Source: Serinus canaria (lineage: Eukaryota > Chordata > Aves > Passeriformes > Fringillidae). Taken from it: DNA of 64,000 nt. Below are positions 22,301 to 34,140 of this stretch, one piece after another (the first letter of the stretch is position 1; every line of letters starts with the position of its first letter). Under the pieces are notes generated by a model that saw nothing but the letters and a program-made list of their open reading frames with translations, made no database searches and was not told where the DNA came from. A program made the translations under genes and the position numbers. The DNA lies in NCBI RefSeq assembly GCF_022539315.1, contig NC_066323.1, forward strand, positions 10,963,219-11,027,218, read 5' to 3'.

Positions 22301-24962
22301 TTCCTGCTTCCCAGGGCCTGCAGGACCAGCCTGGACAAGCTGAGTTCTTCAGGACTTGTGCAGTGCCTGTTTCAACACCTGAGAGGGATTTATTCACCCA
22401 CAGACAGTGTTGGCCTGGCCTTCTGCAGGGCAGGAGTCCTTTGAACCCTCACTTGCACAAAGGAAAATGTCCAGGATTTACAGAAATGCCTTTTTATAAC
22501 AGAAGTTTCAGCTCTGTTTCCCTTTTGGCCTGTCCCTTAATCTGTCTCATGCACTCGGGAAATCCAATCCTTGCACAGTTAATTTTATTAACTGATGCTT
22601 ATTGGATTATCTTTGAAATCAAATAAGCTTTAGCTGGGTAAGCTGGAAATAAAGAACATGCAGGGACTTAAAGGCAATTCAATTCATTAGTATCCCTCTG
22701 CTAGTGAAAAGTAGTTCCTGAAGAGCCCAATTTCCTGAAGCCCTGGGGATTCCTCCACAGGAAGGACAGTAGAGCAGAAAATGGGAGATCTGGGGCCATC
22801 TTCCAGTTCAGTGGAAGTGCAGTGTTGGCAAGGTTGAGGGTACCAGTGAGAGGTGCCTGGTGCCAAGCAAGGTATGTGAACACAGTGCCAACAGCAGACC
22901 TCTCCTGGGGAATCCTGGGGTTTGGAAGCATGACTTAGGAGGTCAGTGCATTGACACACCTTGGACTATTGACCAGAAAATGTGTGTGGGATGTGCCTGG
23001 CTCAGGCTGACATCAGCTCCCACGGCTCCAGGGGATCCAGACATGCTCCAGGCAGCACCCTCTGCATCAGCACAGCAGCATTAGCAGCATCCTGCAGCCA
23101 GAAAGGAGTGGCTGGCCAGCTGGAAAGCTGGGCTTTCTTCTGCCTGCACTCTGAGATGCAAAGCCATGTCTCCACTGAGCCAGGAGAGTGTGCTGGCTAC
23201 TCAGGATTGCTCTGACAGCACTCTGCTCTCCAGGCCCTGCTGCTTTCTGATGAGCTGAGCTCCCAGACCAAGGGAGGTGGTGCAAGGGGGAGCCTTGGTG
23301 TCCCTTGGGAAGGAGGGAGCCCTGGCTCTGTCCTGCCTCTGCAGTGATCCAGGCATTGACAGAGTCACTGGATTAACTCCTGACATGTCCAGGCTGTAGG
23401 GAGCCAAGCTCAGCACTGGCTGTAGGAGTGGTCCTGGGGCAGCCTCACCTTCAGCACATGGATGGAGTTGGTGCTTATGATCCTTCCAAGGATCTTCTGG
23501 GATGGTGGCAAGTACAGGGCCTGGGGGCCAAATGGTTCAGCCAGCCAGCAAACAACTGTGTGGATAAATATTCAGAGGGAGATGCAGGAAAATCAGGATT
23601 ACTGTGGAGTGGGCATGGGTGAAAAGGCCACAAATGCAAAGGAAGGGAAAAGAGCATTTTTATTGTGTTTTTACTAGAAGAAACTGGGGGGTTTGCTTTG
23701 CCTTCCTGGGGAAAAGGGAACATCTTACTTAAAATACTCCCTGTCTCACAATTCAATGAAAACCCAAAGCAAATCATCTGACTCCTGACAGCGGGAGGTT
23801 TTTAACACAGTAAATAAACCAACGTGTTTTCTCAAAGTCAAAAAAAGGACCTGTGGTTTGTGACAAAAGTTATTAATAAGAAGTGTTCTCCTGGACAGTG
23901 CATTCAGAGGCTGCCTCAGCAGACAGTTATTACCAGCCCAGCACCACCATTCCTGAGACAACTGAAATGGAGCCTCCTGACAAAAAATTGATTTTGAAGA
24001 TTAATTGTCCCCTATAGCCCAGTTTTAGACCAATCTGAAACACAGAGAGGACAATTGTCCTTTGGGTTTCATAGAGTTGTCTGTTTGACATCCCTGGGGC
24101 TGGAGCAGCTCTGTGCAGATCTGTCCTGGCTTACAGACAATAGGGGCACTTTCAGAGAGGTGCCACTGCCAGGAGAGGGAACACCCTTGGGTGATGTCTA
24201 TCCCAGCTGCACTCCTGGAACCTGTGCTGAGCTGAGGGTAATGGCAAACAAACTTTGTGTTTTAAAAGTGGAATTTCCTCATGCAGCTCAGACTGCTGCA
24301 ATGTCAGTTCTTGCAGACCGCACAGCTTCTAAACCTGAACTGGAAAGACAAATCCAGCTGGAAAGAGTTTTCCTGGATGTTATTTTCAAACATATATGAA
24401 AGGGCACTGCTGGGAGCCCTGGGGAGAGGACATCTGAAGCGCAGTAAAACAAGCTTTGCTCTGTCAAACACAGTTATTGCCTAGCTACTGTGGAGGAACT
24501 CTCCTCTGTGGAAACTCTTTTGGGATATACCTTTTTCCTTGCCTGGCTTGAGCTGAAACTCTGTCACTGCTCCTCTACCCTTTGAACCTACAACAGGTGA
24601 GCTTTAGTGAAACTGGGCAGAGCATCTTAGGCATTGCTGTGGGGGCTCAACAGGAGAATCCACAGTGGTGCTTGTGAAGGAAAACAGGTTTTCATGTTCT
24701 GCTGCTCAGGAAGCAATGCATATTTGATGCTCCCCAGAGCCAGGCAGCTGAATTGGAGTTGGGTATTAAACCTCCACAGGCAACAGTGGGAGAAGGAGAA
24801 GTGAAGGTGTGTCTCAGGGAGGGGCTTTGTCACACACCCTGCAGTGTCTGTCTGGACTGGTGGGTGTGTACACTCAGTCTTCAGGGATCTCCTGGTTTCT
24901 TTTCTGTTTGTTTTGTTTGATGGGGTTTTTTGGCATGTTTTCTTGTGGTTTTATTTGGTTTC
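19351..24962. other. Intergenic sequence, no gene recognised
   Basis: No exon is supportable. Open frames such as the plus-strand one at 22045-22626 show no conserved domain, no splice signals and odd composition. AT-rich stretches near 21170-21530 and 22560-22690 have the look of conserved non-coding sequence but carry no decisive motif. A 13-T run lies at 21631-21643. Confidence 0.55.
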
Positions 24963-24988
24963 TTTTTTTTTTTTTTTTTTTTTTTTTT
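24963..24988. repeat. 26-nt poly(T) tract
   Basis: There are 26 uninterrupted T in a T/G-rich neighbourhood (24900-24960). Read on the minus strand it is a poly(A), but I see no recognisable retroposed sequence upstream of it in that orientation. Confidence 0.95.
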
Positions 24989-27900
24989 GTCATGTTTTTA
25001 CTAGGCTTATAATCAAAAGAGAGAACGGAAAAATAAAATGAAATAATGTTGAGTAAAAATGTGGAGAAAATAATCCTTGCTGGATTGGCCAATGAATTGG
25101 GCCAGTGAATTGGGCCAGTGAATGGCCCAACTTTGCTTAAGCTCAGATGTTCCACTCTCCTCCCAAACCTTCCTCTGCAAGTCTGCAGTCTGCTCAGTAT
25201 GTGCAGCTGGATTCTTTGGCCACTTGATGTCTCTGTGGGTTGTGGAGAACTGTGGTAAATAATAGAGGTCGTGCTGGAGCTGGACGGAAGCAGCAGCAGT
25301 GATGGGTTTGCTTCTCAGAGATGAGCCTTTGATAGAGCACTGTGCCATTCCCCTTCCCTGCTTGTCCCTGTCACTGAGCTGCAGATTTGCAGGCAGTTGG
25401 AAAACCAGGAAGATTTGGTTAGCCAGTTTCCACAGGGAGCTGGTGAGGCTCTGCCCCCACCAGTGCTGTAGGTCTGGAACCTGCCACAGAAACCTGGGAC
25501 AGGCAGTCTTGGCCAGCCCCATCTCTCTCTGCCTTCCCCCAGAAATGCAGTGGCAGAAGGGGGCCAAGATGCCAGACTGTTGGGGTGTGTCCCTACAGAA
25601 GATGAGACTAGGCAGACATGAGGCCAAAATCCTCCCCTTGCCTGGTGGGGTCTGGCATGGGGGAATTGCTGTGTGCTGCCATACACAGCAAACCCAGCTC
25701 TGGGTGGGAGTGGGCATAAGGAGACCTGAGTGTTCCTGTGGCTTTGCAGGTGTGCCAGTCTGTCCTCTGGCACTGATCACCCATGACACTGGCACAGACT
25801 GAGAACTCAGGTGGGACAGAAACGCTCCTTCCAGACACCACCACGGCCCTAAAAACAACATTTGCCACAAGTCTTTATGTCTCATTAAAATCTAGATTAC
25901 CCCTGCTGTGGTGTCAGCCAGACTGTGCTATCTCTGTGCCTTCAGCTGGGGAGACATGGATGGGCCTGAGATTGCTTTAGGCACTTTATAGATTGACTGG
26001 TTACAGCCATGGTTCCACATGGAAGGGCCTCAGGAAAAGAAGCTTCCCAAAATCATTTCTGCCCATGGTGATAAACTTCACTGTGACAGTAGCTGAAGGA
26101 TCCAGCTCTCCTGTGGTAAATGTGTGCACAGCTGGCTCTTCTTTCAAATCCTTCTAGTCCTATTTGAAGCTTCTTGTCTGCAAAGCCAGATCTGCCTAGA
26201 TACAGGCTTTTCCTCATGGTGATTCAGCAGGACTGTTGCTGTTCCCAGGAATGTACAGAACCTTTTCAGGCACAATTAAAAGAAGTCCAATGACCTTTAT
26301 TCCAACTCAGGAAGAAGTTCTGAGATGTTTTTCTCAAAAAAAAAAGAAGTTTTAGTTCACTGTTTTCAGTCTGGGCCACTTACAAAGCTTCTGCCTGCAG
26401 TCTATCCATCACTTTTCCCAGAGCCACTTCAGAGGGAGAAGAGCTTTGTGTTGGAAAGATGGTGCCTGGGAAAGTGCTCATCTCCAGCAAAACAGCTTCC
26501 CTGAGCCACTTCCCAGCCTCAGGGCACTTGAGCAAAATTGCACACAGGGCCCACACTACAATTTGCTGTTACTTGTGTGGGAAGATAAACTTGAACATCT
26601 CAATCTATCTGCTAAACTGCAATTTACGAGCTACAAATGGCTGAGTCTTAGAGGGGAATAGCAGATTTAAACCAAAACCCTGCCATTCTGTCCCCGGAGG
26701 CAGAGAGAGACCAGTCAAAATACTGCCTGGAGTGGAGCATATGGATTCACAGAGGTGACAAACCCTCTCAGGAGGTGTCAGCAGTGCCATGGGCTCTCTG
26801 CTGCAGATCAAAGCAGTTGGGGCTTAGAAGTGATGGGCTTAAAGAGAGTGGCAAAGGCTTGAGGAGGAGACGGTCTGGGAAATCCAGAGAAGAAGCAAAG
26901 GCTTCCCTGTTCACAGACTCTGCTCCTGTACAGCTCACATGAGAAAAAGGGGGCTTTGTTTATTAAACAGCTTTCTGTGTCTTATTAATTCCATTCATCT
27001 GAGGATAGAGCAGCTCCCTCCAGAGTGCTTGTTATTGCTTGCCTGGAAATCAGTCAGGGTCTGTCCATGAAATAATGCTCTGGTTGAAACTCCTTGTTCT
27101 GTCAGTAATTTATGCAACTGCTAGGAGACTGCTCAGATGGCTAAATGACTTCTATTAACATAACTTTAATTCTGTACTTTTAACAGAAATAATTTATGCT
27201 TTCTGTTTCTTCAGGACCCATTATTAGACTTCAAGTCCAGCTTCTGGGGAGAGATCAAGGCTTTGTCTTTTCACCAGTCACTGCCTCAAGTTTTCTTTGA
27301 GGCTTGAAGCTGCTTGAATTTTCTCAGTAGCCAGACTGGGAATATGGAACAGGTCTTGGCAGGTATCAGTTCCTAAAGCCTCTTATCTCCTCCCAGGGAA
27401 GTGTTTGTCAGGACTTAGTCACACAGATAATTATGGTCAGGTTGGTATCCCCGAGTGGGTGCTGGTGCTTGCAAACTTAATCAACGCTTCTAGCAAGTGT
27501 TTGAGGTTTGGACTGCACTTATCTACTGAAGAATATAGAAATTCTACTGATGTGTGGTGCAACAGCTTCTCTAATAGCTGCTGTGGTCTCTCTCATTAAG
27601 CCTGATAGCTGTGATTTCCTGCAATAGCTGCACCAGCTGGTGCCCTGCCACGTCTCCATTTTTTCCCAATTAGAAGCTGAGCCAGTCCCCCATGGTAGAT
27701 TATGGCCTGCCAGTGGGATCTAGGTAGGAAGAGAAAGTGCTTTGAGAATTTAGGACAGAAAGTACCATAGAGGAGATTTAGCAAGAGGTTCCTTTTAATT
27801 ATAAAGGTGGTATAAATTCCTAATCTACAAACTCTTTTATTAATGGTGACCATCATTAATACAAAACACAGATAAATGATGCATAGGCAAGGAGCAACAG

Positions 27901-29138
27901 ATGGGAGATCCAGTTCTTGCTTTGTGTTAAACAAAACCACATGGGCACACAACTGACAGTGTGGGGAAATTCCTGAAAACTTGCTTCTTCCATAATCTCA
28001 GAGGAGATGGTTTCATTTGAAAATAGGCACCAAATGTGCAAGAATCCAGTTGAAGTCCTTCAGCTGGATTACTTTGTAATGCAAAAGGGGGAAAAGTCTT
28101 TCTCCAATTATGACAATATATTTTGCCAGCCTGCACTGATGGAGTGTTGCCAGGGAAACTCTCTAATCATCAAAGAACACATTAGTGTTAATGTGATTTT
28201 TGTGGGTCTCCTAAGAGAATGGCTTATGTCCTTCCAGGAGAAAGGCACTGCTGAATAAATCACGCAGCATTCCTTACCACTGAGACCCTCCTAAGTCTAC
28301 TGTACAAATGAGGACTATTCTCCTGGAAGAAGACATGGTTCTCCTCTGAGCAGCGCACCAGGCATGCTGGCAGCAGCTGCTTGGAGCTTACATGTGCTTA
28401 CATGGATTTTTTCTTGGGGGATGCTGCCCAGAGAGCCCCTCAAGTTAGCAGGGTGGCTGGTGGGACAGCAGAAACATTATGCAAGCAGGTCATCAGCCCT
28501 TTTGGGAGGATAATGAAACCCAGTGGCAGACAATTCTAGAAATGAAGCTGTCCTGTGCTGCTTTGCTCTCCAGGCATCCTTGTATCTGGCTGTTGAGCTT
28601 TCTGCTTTCTCTGCCCCTGCCACCCAAGGGCTTTCCTCCTCCTTGGTACTGCTGCAGAATTGTATCCAGACAAGCTGCAGAAGCTTTTCCTGACCTGTGG
28701 GGAGCAGTGCCTGGGGCACAGCCACAATCTCTCCCAAGACTGCACTGAGCTGCCTTTCTCTGCACAGGCTGGAGGCATCTATGGAGGTGAGGCTGCCGTC
28801 TGTTGGAGTTTGTAACTAACCAAATCTCTCCAGGGATATGTTGCTTTGGGTCTGGGGTTTGAGGCAGATCACAGCAGCCCAGAAACTGTTTAATAGACTG
28901 TCCCATCCTGTGGGAGTTAGAGCTGGGAGGTTTCCTCTGACTTCAGGGGTCAATAGGTACATGATTGGTTTAGGCTTTTGGGTGCTGGTCATGGAGCTCA
29001 CCTGCATGGCACACGTGATACCATGTCCCTGCAGGCCCCCAGCTGGGTAATGATTAGCACTGGCTCCATGATTCTCAGAAGGCTGATCAATCACTCTATT
29101 ATCCTACACTCATTAAGAAACCCATTGCCCTTACAGGC
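24989..29138. other. Intergenic sequence with a long unsupported open frame
   Basis: The longest ATG-started frame of the window (290 codons, minus strand, 25885 to 25013) is here. It overlaps two other open frames at 25.3-25.8 kb, one on each strand, and has no recognisable domain, so I do not call it a gene. AT-rich stretches at 26930-27230 and 27780-27900 resemble non-coding conserved elements. The second has an inverted TATTAATG/CATTAATA pair (27838-27845 and 27854-27861). Confidence 0.5.
25096..25130. repeat. 13-bp tandem duplication with a small hairpin
   Basis: GAATTGGGCCAGT is duplicated head to tail, and the second copy pairs with what follows: TTGGGCCA (25110-25117), 5-nt loop, TGGCCCAA (25123-25130). 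Confidence 0.85.
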
Positions 29139-29315
29139 TGTCACGATATAGGTGAACCAAATTCAAACACAATCACCATTGGCTAATAAGAAACCACCCT
29201 TTGGTAAACAAATCTCCATAACACATTCCACATGGTCACAATAACAGGTGCAGCAGGATAAGGCAAGAATTGTTCATCATTCTTTTCTCTGATCTCCTCT
29301 CAGCTGCTGCCACAG
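29139..29315 (+). mobile_element. Probable truncated retroviral LTR (songbird ERV type)
   Basis: Starting at TGTCACGATATAG, the segment has CCATTGGCTAATAAG, a run reading TTTGGTAAACAAATCTCC then ATAACACATTCCACATG, and a TTTTCTCTGATCTC stretch before CAGCTGCTGCC. I associate this pattern with LTRs of endogenous retroviruses common in songbird genomes, but this is recognition from memory without a search. There is no internal gag, pol or env sequence nearby, so at most it is a solo or partial LTR. The exact 3' end is not determined. Confidence 0.4.
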
Positions 29316-31021
29316 AACCAAAGTGCCACCGAAGCCCCAGCAGGACCCCTCACAGGTACTCTGCTGGTTTTCCCTCTTATTTGGTGCCTCATGTGAAGGT
29401 GGGAAGACATTTGGGCTCCTGTGCACTCAGTGCCTGCTGAGGACACAGCCCAGCCCAGGTGCTGAGCAGCCTGTCACAGGTAAGCTCTCTTGCTTCATCA
29501 TATTTTATTAAGTTTTCAGGAGGTGAAGGGGGAAGCACATTCCTTGCCCTGTTTTGGTTGAAAGACTCACCTTGAGGTCAGGCAGACTGTTTTAGTCTAT
29601 GTTTGCAGACAGCCAAATTGATTTCTAGGGCTGTTTAGCAGGAGCATAAGGTTTACCACTGTGCTGTCCTGGAAAGCTCTTCTGATAGAAACCTACATCA
29701 ATTCTACTGCCCTCATCAATGACACTGTCTCAAGAAGCCTTCCCAAAGACTCACTTTGCTCTGCCCCTTCTCTCCAGCTTTGCATAGAATGAACTGCTGT
29801 GGCAAAAGCCAAAGAAACTCAATCTTTCTGGCTCTCTGCCCACAAATACTCCCTGTTTATCCTTTGAGTGTTGGGGAGTTTGGCTGCCTCTGGCTCAAGG
29901 GTCCATCATTCCCTGAGATGATGCCTGCAGAGCAGACTCTCAGCCCTGGGGCTGTGTGGATTTGGATGGGTTTGGGGCTGTGGGGTCTGAGCTGCCTCAG
30001 CACAGCCCAGGGGAGCAGTGGAGGTAACTCTGACCAAGCTTCCTTCTCCCTGCCAGTGGCAGACTGTGCTAGAAAGCTCTAAATGCTCTTTTTCTTCATT
30101 CATGCTGCCAGGCAGGTCTCCAAGTACACAGACAGTGCCCAGGAGTGGAAATCACTGAGAGGAGGAAGGAGGAGAGGGAAGATGTGTGTAGGGGGTGCAG
30201 CAGAAGATTTGAGCACTGGTGATTTCTGCCCTGAAGCCAGAGAGGAGCTGAGCCCCCGTGCTCAGCTCAGGGATTTGCTGGGTGCCATGGAAGTGGGTGG
30301 GAGTGTTAGAAAAATTTGTGTTCTACATTTAGCTGGAGACCACTGGGACTCAGCAAGCCAGCACTGGGAGCTCTTCAAACACTGTTCCTGTCCTTGGGCC
30401 ATGCTGTCCCCTCCTGGTGCTTGCCCAGTGACTCTGGATAACTTTGGCTAGTCATGTTATGTGGCACTGTCCCAGTGGAGACAGAGCTGGGGAATTTGGC
30501 CCATCTTACTTTTAACTGAAAGTACCAACTGATTAACCAGATTTTAACTGCTGTGTGGCTAGTTTCACATTGCAGACAACACTGATGACAAGCCAAGCAT
30601 TTTTTTGAGGTGTTCATTCAATGTTAGATATAATGTTCTGTATCTCTTCATCTCCTCCCTCTCCTTCTTTCTTCCAAAGTACAGTTCATGTTTAGATAAT
30701 TTTTCACATTTTTCAGAGCTCTCTGCAAACATTACCTAATTAATCCTCTCAGCCCACTATACATATGCTTCAATTAATTAGCACTCATTTACTTAACTCA
30801 CACTGTCTCATTAAATATAAATTGAATATATGTTTGTGAACTTTAACTGGAAACATTAGTGGAGATTTATTCAAAGAATGAATGCAAAATATGTTAATAG
30901 TAGCTGGAGGCAGCAAATTTCAAATACTAAGGTATTTAGTGAAAAATCTGTTGTGGTCTCAGTGAGTGTCAGTGAGTAGAGTCAGACAATTAGCTGTTCC
31001 TACAAGATGCATATGTTGTTG

Positions 31022-31030
31022 TGACCTTGA
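31022..31030 (-). promoter_or_regulatory. ERR/SF-1-type nuclear receptor half-site
   Basis: TGACCTTGA is the exact complement of the extended half-site TCAAGGTCA bound by ERR and NR5A receptors. It sits 21 bp before an RFX-like site. Confidence 0.35.
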
Positions 31031-31051
31031 AGTCATCATTCTCTCCCTGTT

Positions 31052-31065
31052 GTTACCATAGTAAT
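31052..31065 (+). promoter_or_regulatory. RFX X-box-like motif
   Basis: GTTACCATAGTAAT is an imperfect inverted repeat matching the X-box pattern (GTTRCCATRGYAAC) at all but the last base. RFX factors use such sites in ciliary, MHC and neural genes. Confidence 0.4.
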
Positions 31066-33479
31066 CCTGATAATTTGCTTCCCATAATGTCTGTCTATAC
31101 CCTTTGTTGTGTCAGTGGAATTTTTCAGGCTCTCAGAAGCTGGGCTGGCAGCTTGCTGTGAGTTACCCAGAGCTGGAGTGTGCTGACACAGACAGGGGAG
31201 TGCTAATGCTTCGACTTGCTGTGGACTCTGGGGTGGCCTTCTGCACTGTCACCCACCCAGCAGAGCTGCCTTGAAGCTGGTGCTGTCATGACTGTCTCAG
31301 CAGCTCTGGAGGCTGCTGTTGGCAGGAGGAATGAAACAGAAAGTGTCTCAACTTCCCATGACCCAGCACCACTCCTGGAGAGGGCAGGGCATTCACTGCT
31401 GCACGCTGACCAAACCCTGCTTGGAATAACTGCACATTCCCAGCTCCCTGCAGGCTTTAGGGCCACGCTGCCATGGGGGTCAGGGAGAGTCAGAGCCAAA
31501 GGGCCCCTGGGCTGTTTTGCCCAGGGATAATTCTCTTGGCTCTCTCTCATCTGGCTGCATCCTCAAGCACTGAGCAGTTGAAGTGCTGCCTGCCACCCAA
31601 GAGGCAATCACAGCTCAGTGATGACTGAAGTGTTCTCCTATGAATAAATTTGAAAATCAGAAGAGGAAGAGTTGAGGGTTTTTATAGGGTTGTGAATGTC
31701 ATTTATGTTGCAGATATGTGGTTAGAAATGAAATATTATTTGGACACCTTAGATTTGGGTTAAGTCTTCTAAATTCCACAGTAGTTATAAAAAAATATCA
31801 TTTGAAGTCTCATGGATTATTTAACTTTTTCCATCTTCCCATAACTTGGAGAAATAGTAGGCCAGAATTTTGACTTGCTGCCAAGAGCCATATCCAAGTG
31901 TAACTGAACCTTTCCTCAATATGAAATTGAGAGACCTTTCTCCTAAATTCTGTTGCCAAATGGTAATTTGTTTTATTTCCCTTTGTTTTTAATGCCTCAT
32001 GAAGAGCTCACACTCTGTGGCTGAGACCCCCAGCGATGAGTGGTGAGGGATGGAGATCCTGCTCATCCCACAGAGACCTGTTCTCCTAGAACAGAGAGCA
32101 GCATCAGGCCCACTTCAGTTTTGATAACCTTTGTACATGCCATTGCAAATCTGAACGTACTTTTATATAAGAACTTTCCAAGCACAAAAAAATCTCTTAG
32201 TGATGCCTGATCTTATAACTAGAAATATATTTCCTTACAAGTTTTGTGCTAGCCTGTTATCCCAAAGACATACCAGGGATCTGGGAGCTGTTCTGGGTCT
32301 CCTCCTTCTTGTGACTTACCTTTATCAATAAAAATTCTTGCAAAATTCTGAATGTAAACTCCTTATGCAACATCTGACCCCTTTCAGGATGGCTTTCCCT
32401 GGGTACTCAACTGTGTCTTTGTGATCAGTGCTCTTGGTGACACACAGAAGAGGGCAAAGCTCTTCAGTTTTAGGGCAAGCAGGAATTAGGAGGAGCAGAA
32501 ATGTGTTCTGATGCTCAAGCCAGCAGATCAGTGTGAGAACACACATAAAGAGCAAGTGCATTTTGAATGGCACAGTAACACTTCAGAGCAAGCTGCACTC
32601 AAAACTGTAATGAGGAGCACGTGGCATGACACCAAGGTTACTACTGGAACAAGAAGCATGATTGCAATTTGGAAAAAACATTGTAGGCACCATTTTCCAT
32701 TGAAGTTTCTGGAAAAGTAATACTTCTTCCTCTCCTGTTTTTAGCAGAATACTGAAAGGATTCAGTAACATTATTTCCTGACCTTGTTTTTACTCCCAGC
32801 AATCTTTTAAAAGTCTCGTTCAAAAAAATCTCATAAGGATGTAAGAATAAACATGCTGGATCTAGCCCAGTGTCTCATTTACAGCAGCATGCAGGTAAGA
32901 ACAGTGGCAGTTTTCTAAACAGTCTTGCTTCCAGCAGTCTGTGGTGCAGGGCTTTTGTAGAGCAAAGGCAGTGCCAGTCTTTGGACTGTATTCTTCAGAG
33001 AAATGTTCCAGTTTTTAGCCTGTGTCAACTTCTGTCATCCACAACATCCAGAGCATTGAGCTCCTTGGCTGCACTACACATTAAGGTAGAACCACCTCCT
33101 TTAGATTGTTTTGAAGCTGTTCTCATGGCTTTGTCTGATAGCCCTCAGTTCTGATTTGGAGACAGTGCAGCTTGTACCTGCTCCCTGTCTCCATGCCACT
33201 CCTGATTTTATGGATATTTTTATACTTCCCTTAGTTTCTTTGCAGGATTGAAGAAACCTAATCTTTTTAGATTAGGAACCATTTCAACTGTCTTTGCTTT
33301 CTCAGGATGAAGGCATGGGTATGTGGAGCTATCATTCAAATAAACTCACTGGCCTGTCCTTACCTGTGGGAATAGGTTTACTGAAAGCAGTGCCACTCTC
33401 AGAAAATGAAGTTTTGGTTAACAGGGAGTCAGACTGTTCAGACCAGTCTGAGGGCACATGAATAAGGTGACCTTGCAGA

Positions 33480-33500
33480 TTTTTTTTTTTTTTTTTTTTT
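33480..33500. repeat. 21-nt poly(T) tract
   Basis: There are 21 uninterrupted T. It lies about 400 bp before the CR1 fragment and is not obviously part of it. Confidence 0.95.
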
Positions 33501-33907
33501 GTGCCTGATGAGTATGGGGGAAAGAGCAAAAATAGTTTTCCTATTTTAGGGTTTTTCTGGTAGATTGCAAGTGTGCAACACCACAGCCATAAGTAAAGGA
33601 AAAGGCTACTTAGAACAGTGAAAAGAATGTAGGAGGGGATTGATTACACTGCCCTGTTCAGAATGATAATACGGGTTTGGAAGAAATTTAGAATGTGTTA
33701 AGATGTTAGTCAAGTCTTACTGCTGCTTTTTAATTTTCATTTGGATAGCTAAGGGTAATTTATTTTGTTCCAGCTGGGAACATGTCTAGTGAAAAGGATA
33801 AAAAGTTGAACTAAAATCTCCTAAGGCAGTTGCAAAGAGAATAAGCATTGCCTCAGAGGATGTACATTTTTGGCCACCTCCAAGAGAGTTGTTGCCTGTC
33901 CTGTGAT

Positions 33908-34140
33908 GCTAGAACCCTAGAATTGTTTGGATTGAAAGGGATCTGAAGGAACACCTTGTTCCATCCCTCCTGGCTAGGGCAAGGACTTCTTCCACTGGAC
34001 CAGGTTGCTCTAAGCCTCACTCAATCTGGCCCTGCAAGGGATGGGACAGCTACAACTTCTCTGGGCAACTGTGCCAATGTCTCACTACCTTCACACAAAA
34101 AACCTTGGATATTGTGTTTGAACTCCTTCCTTGTCATCCA
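33908..34140 (-). mobile_element. CR1 LINE 3' fragment
   Basis: The plus strand reads like the inverted tail of avian CR1: AGAATTGTTTGGATTGAAAG, then CCACTGGACCAGGTTGCTCT, AATCTGGCCCTGCAAGGGAT, ACAACTTCTCTGGGCAACTG and CAATGTCTCACTACCTTCAC. These blocks occur in order with the expected spacing. The element is therefore on the minus strand, 5'-truncated like most CR1 copies and fairly diverged, without coding capacity. Confidence 0.85.

Larger units (their letters stand above)
30685..31100. promoter_or_regulatory. Candidate conserved non-coding element (enhancer-like)
   Basis: This AT-rich, low-CpG block has many TAAT/ATTA homeodomain cores (CCTAATTAATCC, TTCAATTAATTAGC) and ends with a nuclear-receptor half-site and an RFX-type X-box. 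Developmental enhancers in the gene deserts around genes such as FGF12 look like this. The call is by appearance only; no conservation data were available. Confidence 0.35.
29316..33479. other. Intergenic sequence, no gene recognised
   Basis: No exons are supportable. The most distinctive part is the AT-rich, motif-bearing block at 30685-31100, listed separately. Short open frames near 30.1 and 31.3 kb look accidental. Confidence 0.55.

Noticed and set aside
22045..22626. 193-codon plus-strand open frame
   Set aside because: It has no recognisable domain or splice signals, and it overlaps equally open minus-strand frames.
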